From positions 561,001 through 625,000 of the forward strand of contig NZ_VOQR01000001.1 of the NCBI RefSeq assembly GCF_007995065.1: 64,000 bases of DNA, written 5' to 3'. A model generated the notes under the pieces. That model was not told the origin of the DNA. It made no database searches and saw only the letters and a list, made by a program, of their open reading frames with translations. Position 1 is the stretch's first letter. Every line of letters starts with the position of its first letter. Shown piece after piece: positions 29,174 to 37,820 of the stretch. Position numbers and translations under genes: made by a program. Source of the stretch: Sphingomonas ginsenosidivorax (lineage in GTDB: Bacteria > Pseudomonadota > Alphaproteobacteria > Sphingomonadales > Sphingomonadaceae).

Positions 29174-29282
29174 GAGCCGTTAGATGGGAGGCTGCTTCGA
29201 CGGTTTCTATGGCGACGCCAGGATACGGCGCGCCTGATCCATGACCAGTTTATGATACGTGAGCAGCGACTGTGCGGCACAG

Positions 29283-29438
29283 CCGGTTCCGTCCCTGATC
29301 ACGATCCTGGACCCTGCCGACATCGATACCTGGCTGCGTGGAACCTACGACGATATCGTTGGCCTGCAGAAACCCTACGACCCTGCCAAAATGACCGTCC
29401 GGGGGCCTGTCTTCCCAACACGCAGCAAGGAACGGTAG
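29283..29438 (+). pseudogene. C-terminal remnant of a YedK/SRAP-domain protein
   Basis: The frame reads LITILDPADIDTWLRG, then LQKPYDPAKMTVRGPVFPTR and a TAG stop. This matches the last 50 residues of sphingomonad SRAP (HMCES/YedK) proteins. An in-frame TGA lies 28 bp upstream, and no N-terminal part with the catalytic MCGR motif is present, so the gene is a remnant. SRAP proteins protect abasic sites and often sit near imuA-imuB-dnaE2, so it may mark an older SOS cluster broken by rearrangement. Confidence 0.6.
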
Positions 29439-29530
29439 CATTCGGCTATCCTTGGCATTCGAAAATGACCGCGCCGAACGATCCATTGTGTCCGCTGCGT
29501 GTTGTAAGACGGTGACAGGGAGCCAAGACG

Positions 29531-30022
29531 ATGACGCAAGAGGACGAACGCTGGATGCACGAAGCGATCGCAATCGCCCGATCGAAGGGTTCCGACCCCT
29601 CGACCTCACCGCTGGGGTGCGTGATCGTACTCGATGGCAAGGTTATCGCGGGCGAGCGCAATCAGACCAAGGAATTGCCGGACGCAACCGCGCATGCCGA
29701 GATGATGGCGATCAGACGGGCGTGTGAAAGCACCGGGGAATTGGAGCTGCGCGGTGCGACGCTCTACTCCACGCTGCAGCCCTGCGGCATGTGCACGATG
29801 GCGTCGATCTGGTCGAAGGTCGGGCGCGTTGTTTACGGGGCGGGCCGCGATGATGTCCACGAGATGTATTTCGAAGCACAGCACGTCGACACGCTGACGT
29901 TCATCGGCGACGCCTACCGCGACGATATCGTCATTGAGGGAGGCTGCCTTCGCGACGACTGCGCCAAGCTCTATTATGGTCCGGACGCAGAGCTGCCAGT
30001 CGACGAGCAGGCAAATCTATAG
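29531..30022 (+). CDS. Nucleoside deaminase (CDA fold)
   Basis: 163 residues. The zinc site is complete: HAEMMAI (His and catalytic Glu near residue 55) and PCGMC (near residue 85). The family covers guanine, cytosine and tRNA-adenosine deaminases. GRVVYGAGRDDVHEMYFEAQ after the zinc site looks more like the small free-nucleobase or nucleoside deaminases than TadA, but the substrate is uncertain. Stands alone; the ATG is preceded by GGGAG. Confidence 0.8.
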   Translation: MTQEDERWMHEAIAIARSKGSDPSTSPLGCVIVLDGKVIAGERNQTKELPDATAHAEMMAIRRACESTGELELRGATLYSTLQPCGMCTMASIWSKVGRVVYGAGRDDVHEMYFEAQHVDTLTFIGDAYRDDIVIEGGCLRDDCAKLYYGPDAELPVDEQANL

Positions 30023-30163
30023 CGTGCTGCGGCTGCGCGTCCGTTCGGCGCTGAACGAATGACGGTATGTCGCCAGGTCTTTCCAACGCGGCGCGAAGAA
30101 CGATAAACCGATGGCAGCTTTCGGTCTCGCCTGTTCGGCCGCCCCCCCCGAAGGATGAGCACC

Positions 30164-30427
30164 ATGAATGACGCACAATGGGTTCTCGCTCGCACACGGT
30201 CAGACGAGCAACATGCGTGGCTTGCTGGTTTTGATGGAAATAGTCCGGTATGGGTGGCGAGTGTCGATAACGCCGTAATCTACCAACGCGAGGGTGCAGA
30301 AGCGGCAAGGCTGCGATGCACTGACCAGCCCGATCACGACGACGTTCTCTATGCCGTCTGCCATCTGAAGGCTGACGACACGACTCCTCCTTCTGCTGGC
30401 GACGGCCCTCTAAAAGACTGTCGATAA
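30164..30427 (+). CDS. Hypothetical protein, 87 residues
   Basis: ATG at 30164 (MNDAQWVLART) has AAGGA eight bases upstream; an ATG at 30155 would be too close to it. The sequence is soluble-looking (WLAGFDGNSPVWVASVDNAVIYQ) with no recognised motif. It ends 20 bp before the stop of tniQ, which is convergent. Function unknown. Confidence 0.45.
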   Translation: MNDAQWVLARTRSDEQHAWLAGFDGNSPVWVASVDNAVIYQREGAEAARLRCTDQPDHDDVLYAVCHLKADDTTPPSAGDGPLKDCR

Positions 30428-30446
30428 GTACAGAACGATGGCTGAA

Positions 30447-31418
30447 TCAGGTTCCGTGTAGATATCTGTCCACCACCGTTGTATACTCAAACGGGATTGA
30501 ACTCCGATCTCCTCGAAGGGCCCAGGAACGCCACATGCCTGCTTCCGCGCAGAGTGCGACGAACTTGTACGGCCAACCATCCAGTAACTGCGCAACAATT
30601 GCCATCATCCTATGCCTTTCGCTACTCGACAAAAACTCCGGAGCCGAGATAATACCTTCAAAAATTGGCTCACTGGGATCCCCGCCATTGTGTCTGCATA
30701 CGGTTTCTCTCAACCGCTGAGCTCGAGGGTTGGCAGTCACAATCGAGAGGATCTGTCGAACTAGGTTGAAGAAGGCAAGTGGGTAGATATTACTGAATGC
30801 TTCGGGCGGGTGGGCGCGACCGGCAAGAATTTCACGAAAGTTATGTTCGAGTTGAAGCGCTTTTGAGTCCGCGATCACGTGAGGGTAAGAGCGTCGATCA
30901 CTTCCGCAAACGTGGCAACACGGATCAAGTCCTTGGTGAGGCACTGCAGGAGAACCGCAGTCTATGCAGCGGTCGGCAAGCACAATTCCATGTTTTGAAC
31001 ACGTGCTTACTATGGCGAGGCGCCAATTTTTCCGGTAATACGCCTGTCTATCAGTGCTGAGGCAAATTGCGCACCATTGCTGACCTCCTCGGCGCCGAGT
31101 TCGGTGATAAATTCCGAGAGGCAAAATCCAACGAGAAGCATTAGTTATTCGAATGCGTTCATATAAGATGCCCTCTAGTGAATAGAGGGTCGTAGCCCAG
31201 GCTTCATTTTCGCCTGTTCCAGTTAGTCTGGCTAAGTCATTTACGACATCGCGCGGTGCCATTGCATCGAGATCTCGGTTCCAAAGCTGTCTTCCTGGCC
31301 AAATCAAGTGAGAAAAAGTCTGCAATTTTGGAGAGTTACCGTGGGCAACACGTAACAGCCATGACGATAATAATTCGTCGACTTGTGGTTTGGGCCGCCA
31401 TGGCAAAAGCGGTTTCAA
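30447..31418 (-). CDS. tniQ: TniQ/TnsD-family target-selection protein
   Basis: 323 residues. The start LPWRPKPQVDELLSSWLLRVA is typical of TniQ. Zinc-finger cysteines are plain: C116, C119, C140, H143, C151, C154, C167 or C168, C171. TnsD-like proteins recognise a chromosomal attachment site and recruit the TniB/TnsC ATPase. The location of the element suggests that this TniQ recognises comM. The start follows the tniB stop by 3 bp. The gene is shorter than Tn7 TnsD, which fits the TniQ branch. Confidence 0.85.
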   Translation of the reverse strand: MKPLLPWRPKPQVDELLSSWLLRVAHGNSPKLQTFSHLIWPGRQLWNRDLDAMAPRDVVNDLARLTGTGENEAWATTLYSLEGILYERIRITNASRWILPLGIYHRTRRRGGQQWCAICLSTDRQAYYRKNWRLAIVSTCSKHGIVLADRCIDCGSPAVPHQGLDPCCHVCGSDRRSYPHVIADSKALQLEHNFREILAGRAHPPEAFSNIYPLAFFNLVRQILSIVTANPRAQRLRETVCRHNGGDPSEPIFEGIISAPEFLSSSERHRMMAIVAQLLDGWPYKFVALCAEAGMWRSWALRGDRSSIPFEYTTVVDRYLHGT

Positions 31419-31421
31419 TAG

Positions 31422-32333
31422 TTAATCTCGATACCCCAACGAAAGCTCGGCCGCCCGTCGGCGATCCCCTGGCGGAATCCAGCGCAATCCGTCGATAACG
31501 GAGGCATCGATCCGCTCGGCTCCGTTCTGTATCGCTTCTGCAGCCGCTGCATTAACCAGGCGGACAATCTCCCCTATCGTTCCTCCAGACAAGGCAAGCA
31601 CCCGGCTCATAATATCGGGTTGTGACAGTTCAGACGCGTGTTGTAGCGGTAAAGTCGACTCTAAAGTGTTCAGTAGAGCTCGAGTTCCGTTCTCTGAGGT
31701 CCATTTAGGAAGCGGCCAATGCTCAAAACGGTTTGCAAGCTGCTCGTCTGATTGCAGTGCGCGAACCGCAGTTATGAGGCCGCAGCCAACGAGGTGTATT
31801 TGCTTTTCATTCGAGACGTAACGAAGTACATTTAAGAATGCGCGTTGCTGTTCAACTCGACCGGAATGGATATTATGTAATTCATCAATAACTAGGACCT
31901 TTAAACCTACCGCTTCAACTAAACGTAGTGCTTGGCTCTGTAGTTGGCTCAAAATAGCCGTTCTACGGACTGGTGCGTTTAGACGATCTAGGATAGAGGT
32001 GTAGAACTGTCGAGGATCAGGTGTCGGCGGCATTTGAACATATAATACTTTTGCGGTGATGGCCTCGGCAGAGGGGTCGTCGTCGGGGGGATGTAGCCCG
32101 ATAAAACGATTAACGAGCATTGTCTTGCCGTTGTTAGTGGGTCCCGAGATAAGAATACTCGCGGGACGGTGCGACCTTTTGCTTATTAATAATTCTTCTA
32201 ACCGATCTGAAATGCGTTTGGCGGTGCCATAGGCGACGAAGGGTTGAGCCTTCAGCGCTTCCAGCCTGACTTCCGGAGATGCCCCAATTATAGCGTGAAT
32301 TTTTGGTGTGAGGCGGCGCAGAGGAGCGTTCAC
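31422..32333 (-). CDS. tniB: TniB/TnsC-like AAA+ ATPase
   Basis: 303 residues. Walker A is GPTNNGKT (64-71) and Walker B is VLVIDELHN (near 150). TniB passes the target signal from TniQ to TniA. Its ATG overlaps the tniA stop by 4 nt, so tniA-tniB-tniQ form an operon read leftward from the right end. Codon use is less G+C-biased than the backbone, consistent with transfer. Confidence 0.9.
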   Translation of the reverse strand: MNAPLRRLTPKIHAIIGASPEVRLEALKAQPFVAYGTAKRISDRLEELLISKRSHRPASILISGPTNNGKTMLVNRFIGLHPPDDDPSAEAITAKVLYVQMPPTPDPRQFYTSILDRLNAPVRRTAILSQLQSQALRLVEAVGLKVLVIDELHNIHSGRVEQQRAFLNVLRYVSNEKQIHLVGCGLITAVRALQSDEQLANRFEHWPLPKWTSENGTRALLNTLESTLPLQHASELSQPDIMSRVLALSGGTIGEIVRLVNAAAAEAIQNGAERIDASVIDGLRWIPPGDRRRAAELSLGYRD

Positions 32334-34090
32334 TCGAGTATCTCGAAAACGTCATCTTCGTCTGGCGCTGCAGCTTCCGTATATCTCCAAGGAGCCTGTG
32401 GAAGAGGCGACTGGGGGAGCATCGTGTCACTGGGAGCGTTCGAGTTGCCCGCATCGTTCCGCGCTCTCCGTTCTACGGCAAGTCGAGAACGTCGCGCTTG
32501 TGATTTATTGCCTGCCGCTGTGTTCGCGATCTGGCGCTGGGCTTCTACTGCTGCGAACAATGCCGTTTCGTCATAGTCCGCTCGTCCCTCCGCCCGTATT
32601 GCTCTGCGGCCGGCCTCAAGTTCCCACAATGACAATGAAGGCCGCGAGATTTCTTTCGTTCCGATGCGGTAATAACGGTTCTCGTCTGGGGCTAACAACC
32701 AGATCGCTGAAACGTCGCGCGGGTCACGCCTGACCAAAAAATCCCGGTGTTTTCCATCCATTAGGTAGCGGCGCAAAATATCGTCCATATAATGGACGCC
32801 GCCCCACCGAATACCTCTTTGCGTAAGCCTTCGGCGTTCCATTGGCAAAAAATCGATGAGTAATCGTTGGGGGTCCTGAATTTCTGTCGGGACACCCCGT
32901 CCGCGCTCACTCTTGTCACCGAATATACCCTGCATCCACTTGGTATTCGGAGTCAGGCCATGGTGCTTGTGAGGCGTGCAATGATATTGGCCCGCAAAAA
33001 AGGTAGCGAACATTAACTCCAGCTCGGGGAGCGTCATCGCTGCATCTCGATCTGGATCCCTGTCTCCTCGCTCGATGATCGATGAACCGGTTGCCCCAGG
33101 CAACGTCTTAACTGACGACATCGCTGTCCTCATCATTCTCTCAATAATACCCCCAAAGTGTGGCATGCCTCCAGGCCTGAAATTGATTTGCATGCCCCAG
33201 GCGTCGCATCCGCGCTGAACAGCTTCTGAGTGAAAGTCGGAACCGTTATCGACATAAATTTCGTCTGGCCTACCGTACATTGGCCATGGAAACTGCAAAC
33301 CAATCTTACCTGACCAATCGTCCTTGGGTAGGATGGAATGGACTAGACACAATCCGACGGACGTTGCCGAAGGGGCTTCAAGCGATAGGTGGAATCCTAG
33401 GACGGATCTAGAAAACTCGTCGAGGGCGATCGTGATGAACGGTCTTTGAAGAGGGAGTCTGTTCTTTTCGTCGACGACAATGAGATCAACCTTCGTGTGA
33501 TCAATTTGAACCCGTTGAAGCGGAGCGTTTGTGACAGGTGTTGCGCCCGACACCGGACGGAACCGCTCGCCAGCCTTCTTTCTGCCCTCTCGTGCTGCGA
33601 CTATTTCAATTTCTGGAATGCGGGCAAGCCGTCGGCGAATTGAGTCGGTGCTTGGAAGCTTTAAACCTTCCAACGTACAAATACGTCGAATTTCGCGCAC
33701 AGTTTGAACAATGGTCGGCCGCATACGGCTGAGATGATGTGTCTCAAACACCCGAACGATGATCGCTTCGACCTTCGGATCGAGAAAACTTCGTCCGCGG
33801 GTGCCTCGTCTCTTTGGAGGCAAAAGGTCGCGAAGCCGTCGGGTGCTGCGATACCGCTTTATGATGGTCCAGACAGTCCTTGTAGAGCAACCGATCTGCT
33901 TAGCCGCGTCGCTGACGTCCGCGACCGAGCATCGGTCACGTGCTACAAGCGGCTCGATGATGCCCCTGCGAATCACCGCAGTTGCGATCTCGGTATCGGT
34001 TAACTCTGCGCCGTCCACCCCAGAGTTTGAGGCTAAGATAGCACCTAGATCTTCGGAATCGGCGGCATGGATTGGCATGTTGCGGAACAT
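32330..34090 (-). CDS. tniA: TniA/TnsB-like DDE transposase
   Basis: 586 residues, ATG at 34090; no ribosome binding site is evident. The N-terminal 180 residues are helix-turn-helix DNA-binding domains (SVADVSDAAKQIGCSTRTVW). The retroviral-integrase-type core has D197 (VQIDHTKVD), D281 (IYVDNGSDF) and E317 (FGGIIERM). A C-terminal Pro/Ser-rich tail may contact TniB. It starts 126 bp inside the right end and reads inward, the usual layout. No TnsA-type endonuclease gene is seen beside it, so strand cleavage may leave a cointegrate. Confidence 0.92.
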   Translation of the reverse strand: MFRNMPIHAADSEDLGAILASNSGVDGAELTDTEIATAVIRRGIIEPLVARDRCSVADVSDAAKQIGCSTRTVWTIIKRYRSTRRLRDLLPPKRRGTRGRSFLDPKVEAIIVRVFETHHLSRMRPTIVQTVREIRRICTLEGLKLPSTDSIRRRLARIPEIEIVAAREGRKKAGERFRPVSGATPVTNAPLQRVQIDHTKVDLIVVDEKNRLPLQRPFITIALDEFSRSVLGFHLSLEAPSATSVGLCLVHSILPKDDWSGKIGLQFPWPMYGRPDEIYVDNGSDFHSEAVQRGCDAWGMQINFRPGGMPHFGGIIERMMRTAMSSVKTLPGATGSSIIERGDRDPDRDAAMTLPELELMFATFFAGQYHCTPHKHHGLTPNTKWMQGIFGDKSERGRGVPTEIQDPQRLLIDFLPMERRRLTQRGIRWGGVHYMDDILRRYLMDGKHRDFLVRRDPRDVSAIWLLAPDENRYYRIGTKEISRPSLSLWELEAGRRAIRAEGRADYDETALFAAVEAQRQIANTAAGNKSQARRSRLAVERRARNDAGNSNAPSDTMLPQSPLPQAPWRYTEAAAPDEDDVFEILE

Positions 34091-34123
34091 CTAACGTAAG
34101 CCGCCGGAGCGCAAGGCTGACGC

Positions 34124-34216
34124 AGTGCAACGAAACGTGCGGTATAGTGCAGCGGAATGTGCGTCATTGATCAGCCGTGACTGTCGCTTGGTGCAACGAA
34201 AGGGAAGCTTTCCACA
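34124..34216. repeat. Right end of the island: TniA-binding repeats and terminal ACA
   Basis: Three related 19-bp sequences start at 34124 (AGTGCAACGAAACGTGCGG), 34146 (AGTGCAGCGGAATGTGCGT) and 34190 (GGTGCAACGAAAGGGAAGC). The intervals are 22 and 44 bp, so the sites lie on one helical phase. The segment ends TTTCCACA at 34216, giving TGTGGAAA as the outer 5' sequence on the other strand, like the TGT...ACA ends of Tn7/Tn5053 elements. A target duplication would be GGCGG (34217-34221); its other copy is outside the window. Confidence 0.7.
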
Positions 34217-34888
34217 GGCGGGCTGAAGGTGAAGCCGGGCGAGGTCAGCCTGGCGCATCTGGGCGTGCTGTTCCTCGACGAGCTGCCGGAATTCCAGCGC
34301 GCGGTGCTCGATTCGCTCCGCCAGCCGCTCGAGACGGGCACGGTGAGCGTCGCGCGCGCAAATGCCCATGTCACCTTTCCTGCGCGCGTGCAGTTGGTGG
34401 CCGCGATGAACCCGTGTCGTTGCGGCCATCTCGGTGACGCCAGCCTTGCCTGTGCACGGGCGCCGCGGTGTGCGGCAGAGTATCAGGGCAAGGTTTCGGG
34501 CCCATTGCTCGATCGCATCGACCTTCACGTCGATGTCTCGGCGGTCAGCGCCGCCGATCTCGTCCTGCCGCCCCCGACCGAAGGATCCGCCGAGGTCGCC
34601 GCGCGCGTCGCCGCTGCGCGCCGGGTGCAGGCGGTGCGGTACAGCGATCATCCGGTACGGACCAATGCGGAGGCCGACGGGCCGTTGCTGGACGCGGTTG
34701 CGATGCCCGACGAGCCGGGCCGCAAGTTGCTGGCGCAAGCGGCAGAGGCGATGCGCCTGACCGCGCGGGGCTATACGCGGATACTCAGGGTCGGCAGGAC
34801 GATCGCGGACCTGGCCGGCGCGGACCAGGTCACGCGCATTCATGTGGCGGAGGCGCTCAGCTATCGGCGACGACCGCCGACGAACTGA
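34217..34888 (+). pseudogene. comM: 3' part of comM (yifB), disrupted by the island
   Basis: The frame continues straight from the element end: GGLKVKPGEVSLAHLGVLFLDELPEF and on to a normal C-terminus (RGYTRILRVGRTIADLAGAD). This is the second half of the Mg-chelatase-like AAA+ protein ComM, including Walker B (GVLFLDEL) but without Walker A and the N-terminal Lon-like domain. ComM is a branch-migration helicase for natural transformation, and the gene should be inactive. An internal GTG at 34229 could start a fragment, but without Walker A it would not be functional. Confidence 0.9.
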
Positions 34889-34925
34889 CGCCTTCCTGCC
34901 CGACGACGCCCAGTTCGTCCGACGC

Positions 34926-35195
34926 TCAGTTCGCCCGGCGGTGCTTCCCGCCATAGCGGTGGCCGACATAGTCACCGATCCGTGCAATCTCGCTGGCGGC
35001 CGCCTGCGCGCTCTTCGCCGCACAGGGTAGCGGGTCGTGCGCCTGATCGGTGGCCCGCGCCTGCACGGTCGCGCACAATTCCTCGATGTCGGCGCGCGAC
35101 AGGATGTTCTTTTCGCGCAACAGGCAGATGAGGCTTTGCAGAATCACGAGATTCTTGTCGTCGCGTTCGGCTTCGAGCGTTGGGTACGGAGTCAT
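34926..35195 (-). CDS. Conserved small hypothetical protein
   Basis: 89 residues, helical (NLVILQSLICLLREKNILSRADIEELCATV), with a basic C-terminus. No family is recognised. It is the first complete backbone gene after the island and is convergent with comM. It starts 167 bp before rnr on the other strand, so the two genes may share a divergent promoter region. Confidence 0.6.
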   Translation of the reverse strand: MTPYPTLEAERDDKNLVILQSLICLLREKNILSRADIEELCATVQARATDQAHDPLPCAAKSAQAAASEIARIGDYVGHRYGGKHRRAN

Positions 35196-35362
35196 GGATC
35201 GCTCCTATGGGGTTGTTTCGACCAGACTATGCCGATCGTGTCCATATGCAAGCGGTCATATCGAACGCGTGGTTTGGCGTGGGCCGATCGTCGGGCCAGC
35301 GGGCGCCGCCGCGTCGTAGCGGCGGATTTGGCGAAGTGCCCGGGACCGCCTATCTCGGGCAG

Positions 35363-37693
35363 ATGCACAAACCGAAAGCCGGGCTTCCGACCCGCGAACA
35401 GATCCTGGATTTCATCGCCACCTCCAACGTTCCCGCGGGCAAGCGCGAGATCGCCAAGAGCTTCGGCCTCAGCGCACAGGACAAGATCGGCCTGAAGGCG
35501 TTGCTGAAGGACATGGCCGACGAGGGGCTGATCGATTCGGCCCCGGGCCGCGCCTTCCACAAGATGGGCGGCGTCCCCAAGGTGACGGTGCTCCGGATCG
35601 TCGATGTCGACGATGGCGGCAACGTCTGGGCCGTGCCCGAGCGCTGGGAGGCCGAAGGCGTGCCGCCGCCCCGGCTTCGCGTCCGCGAACGCAAGCGCGG
35701 GGCGCTGGGCGTCGGCGAACGCATCCTCGCCCGCACCGAAGAGGCGGGCAATGGCTGGATCGCGCAGCCGATGAAGGTGCTTGCGCCTGCCTCCGAACAG
35801 GTCCTCGGCGTGCTCCGCGAAGAGGGCGGCAAGCTGTGGCTGACCGGCGTCGACAAGCGCGAGCGCCGCGAGTTCGCGGTCGCCGATGCGGGGCAGGCGG
35901 CACCCGGTGACCTCGTGCTCGCCGAACTCGCCGGCAAGCCGCCGCGGATCTCGGCCCGGGTCGTGTCGCGGCTGGGCGACCCGTTCGCGGCGCGCAGCTT
36001 CTCGTTGATCGCGATCCACAAGCTCGGCATCCCCGATACCTTCTCGCAGGAAGCGCTCGACGAGGCGAAGCAGGTTGCGGCGCAACCGCTCGGCGAGGGG
36101 CGCGAAGACCTGCGTCACCTGCCGATCATCGCGATCGACCCCGAGGATGCGCGCGATCACGACGACGCGGTCTGGGCCGAAGCGGACGACGACCCCGCCA
36201 ACCCTGGCGGGTGGAAGGCGATCGTCGCGATCGCCGATGTCAGCTTCTATGTCCGGCCGAAGTCGGAGATCGACCGCGAGGCGCGGCGTCGCGGCAACTC
36301 GGTCTATTTTCCCGACCGCGTCGTGCCGATGCTGCCCGAGATCCTGTCGGCGGATATATGTTCGCTGAAGGAGCATGAGGACCGCGCGGCGCTCGCCTGC
36401 CATCTGCGGATCGCCAAGGACGGGACGCTGGAGTCATGGCGCTTCACGCGCGCGGTGGTGCGGCTGGCGGCGAATCTTTCATATGAAGAAGCGCAGGCGG
36501 CGATCGATGCTGCTTCTCCCCCCCTCCCGCTTGTGGGAGGGGCCGGGGGTAGGGTCGCGCCCTCGATGGACGCTGACGCGGATAGCGCGGGCCCACCCCC
36601 CAGCCCCCTCCCGCAGGCGGGAAGGGAAGGGATTCTCGCCATCCTCCGTCCCCTCTGGTCGTGCTGGCACGCGCTGGCCAAGGCTCGCGACGCGCGGGCG
36701 CCGCTCGACCTCGACCTGCCCGAACGGCGCGTCGTGCTCGACGAGACGGGGCGCATCATGTCGGTCGCACCACGCGAGCGGCTCGACGCGCACCGGCTGA
36801 TCGAGGATTACATGATCGCTGCCAATGTCGCCGCGGCCAAGGCGCTCGAGGCCAAGAAGGCGCCGGTCATGTACCGCATCCACGAGCCCCCCAGCCGCGA
36901 GAAGCTCGCCGCGCTGAAAGAGTATCTCGATACCTTCGATATCCCCTTCGCCCTGGGGCAGGTCGTGCGCCCGGCGACGTTCAATCACGTCATCGAGCGG
37001 ATCGGGCCCGATAGTCCCTGGTCGGATTTCCTGCCGCAGGTGATGGAGCAGATTCTCAGGACCCAGACCCAGGCCTATTACGCGCCCGCCAACCACGGGC
37101 ATTTCGGGCTGGGTCTCGGCAGCTACGCGCATTTTACCTCGCCGATCCGGCGCTATGCCGACCTGCTGGTCCACCGCGCGCTGGTCGGAGCCTATGCGCT
37201 GGGGCCGGGCGGGCTGCCCGCCGACGATGCGGCTGCGATGGATTCGATCGGCGAGATCATCAGCCGGCTCGAACGCCGCGCGATGGAAGCCGAGCGCGAT
37301 ACCACCGATCGCTATGTCGCCGCGTTCCTGTCCGAACGCGTCGGTCAGATCATGGACGTGCGCATAACCGGCGTGACCAATTTCGGCTTCTTCGCGACGG
37401 TCGAGGGGATCGGCGGCGACGGGCTGATGCCGGTGCGCGACCTGGGCAACGACTATTTCCGCTTCGACGAAGGCGCGCGCACGCTGACGGGCGAGAATAC
37501 GGGCGAGAAGTTTGCACAGGGCCAGCGGCTCGAACTCAAGCTCGCCGAGGCGAACCCGGTATCGGGCGCGTTGCGCTTCGAGATGCCCGAGGGCAAGCGG
37601 GCGGCGCCGACGCGCGACGCGCGCAAGCCGGGCCGCGTGATCAAGCACCGCGGCCGACCGACCAACATCCGCCATCAGGGGAAGCGGCGTTAG
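35363..37693 (+). CDS. rnr: RNase R with repeat-encoded insertion
   Basis: 776 residues from the ATG at 35363 (MHKPKAGLPTREQILDF); the open frame continues upstream to 35180 without support. N-terminal winged helix and cold-shock domains, RNB catalytic centre IDPEDARDHDD (D265-D268), C-terminal S1 domain (VRITGVTNFGFFATVEG) and a basic tail. It degrades structured RNA 3' to 5'. Residues of about 384-423, inside the RNB domain between AQAAIDAA and ILAILRPLW, are encoded by a palindromic repeat and are Pro/Gly-rich. The frame is kept, so the protein is probably functional. Confidence 0.92.
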   Translation: MHKPKAGLPTREQILDFIATSNVPAGKREIAKSFGLSAQDKIGLKALLKDMADEGLIDSAPGRAFHKMGGVPKVTVLRIVDVDDGGNVWAVPERWEAEGVPPPRLRVRERKRGALGVGERILARTEEAGNGWIAQPMKVLAPASEQVLGVLREEGGKLWLTGVDKRERREFAVADAGQAAPGDLVLAELAGKPPRISARVVSRLGDPFAARSFSLIAIHKLGIPDTFSQEALDEAKQVAAQPLGEGREDLRHLPIIAIDPEDARDHDDAVWAEADDDPANPGGWKAIVAIADVSFYVRPKSEIDREARRRGNSVYFPDRVVPMLPEILSADICSLKEHEDRAALACHLRIAKDGTLESWRFTRAVVRLAANLSYEEAQAAIDAASPPLPLVGGAGGRVAPSMDADADSAGPPPSPLPQAGREGILAILRPLWSCWHALAKARDARAPLDLDLPERRVVLDETGRIMSVAPRERLDAHRLIEDYMIAANVAAAKALEAKKAPVMYRIHEPPSREKLAALKEYLDTFDIPFALGQVVRPATFNHVIERIGPDSPWSDFLPQVMEQILRTQTQAYYAPANHGHFGLGLGSYAHFTSPIRRYADLLVHRALVGAYALGPGGLPADDAAAMDSIGEIISRLERRAMEAERDTTDRYVAAFLSERVGQIMDVRITGVTNFGFFATVEGIGGDGLMPVRDLGNDYFRFDEGARTLTGENTGEKFAQGQRLELKLAEANPVSGALRFEMPEGKRAAPTRDARKPGRVIKHRGRPTNIRHQGKRR
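36511..36635. repeat. Palindromic repeat inserted in frame in rnr
   Basis: Two hairpins facing each other: CCCCTCCCGC-TT-GTGGGAGGGG (36521-36542) and CCCTCCCGC-AG-GCGGGAAGGG (about 36605-36626). The inner flanks (GGGGGTAGGG and CCCACCCCCC) also pair, so the whole unit folds as one large imperfect palindrome. No stop codon in the rnr frame. The same hairpin core recurs in putA. Confidence 0.75.
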
Positions 37694-37820
37694 GGTTTCG
37701 GCAAAGCGTTGGGGCTAGGTCGGAATTCCGATATAAGGTAGCTTAGCGTCGGCTCTGTATCGTGCGCCGCGGAATTGCGCGGTAGACGGCAGGGGCGTGC
37801 GATGATCCGGGGGGACTGGC

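Larger units (their letters stand above)
1..34216. mobile_element. Right-hand part of a Tn7-like (TniABQ) defence island inserted in comM
   Basis: The right boundary is supported three ways: tniA reads inward from 34090, three repeats spaced in multiples of 22 bp lie at 34124-34208, and the sequence ending in ACA at 34216 is followed at once by the in-frame 3' part of comM. The 5' part of comM is absent from the window, so the left end must lie before position 1. AbaR-type islands of Acinetobacter are a known case of tni elements in comM. The cargo includes an Ssp phosphorothioation locus and an SOS mutasome. Nested insertions or later rearrangements cannot be excluded, so calling all of 1-34216 one element is an inference. 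Confidence 0.75.

Noticed and set aside
29180..29240. Possible N-terminal YedK fragment (CFDGFYGDARI) before the SRAP remnant
   Set aside because: Only a loose likeness to the family start, with no MCGR catalytic motif; not enough to extend the pseudogene.
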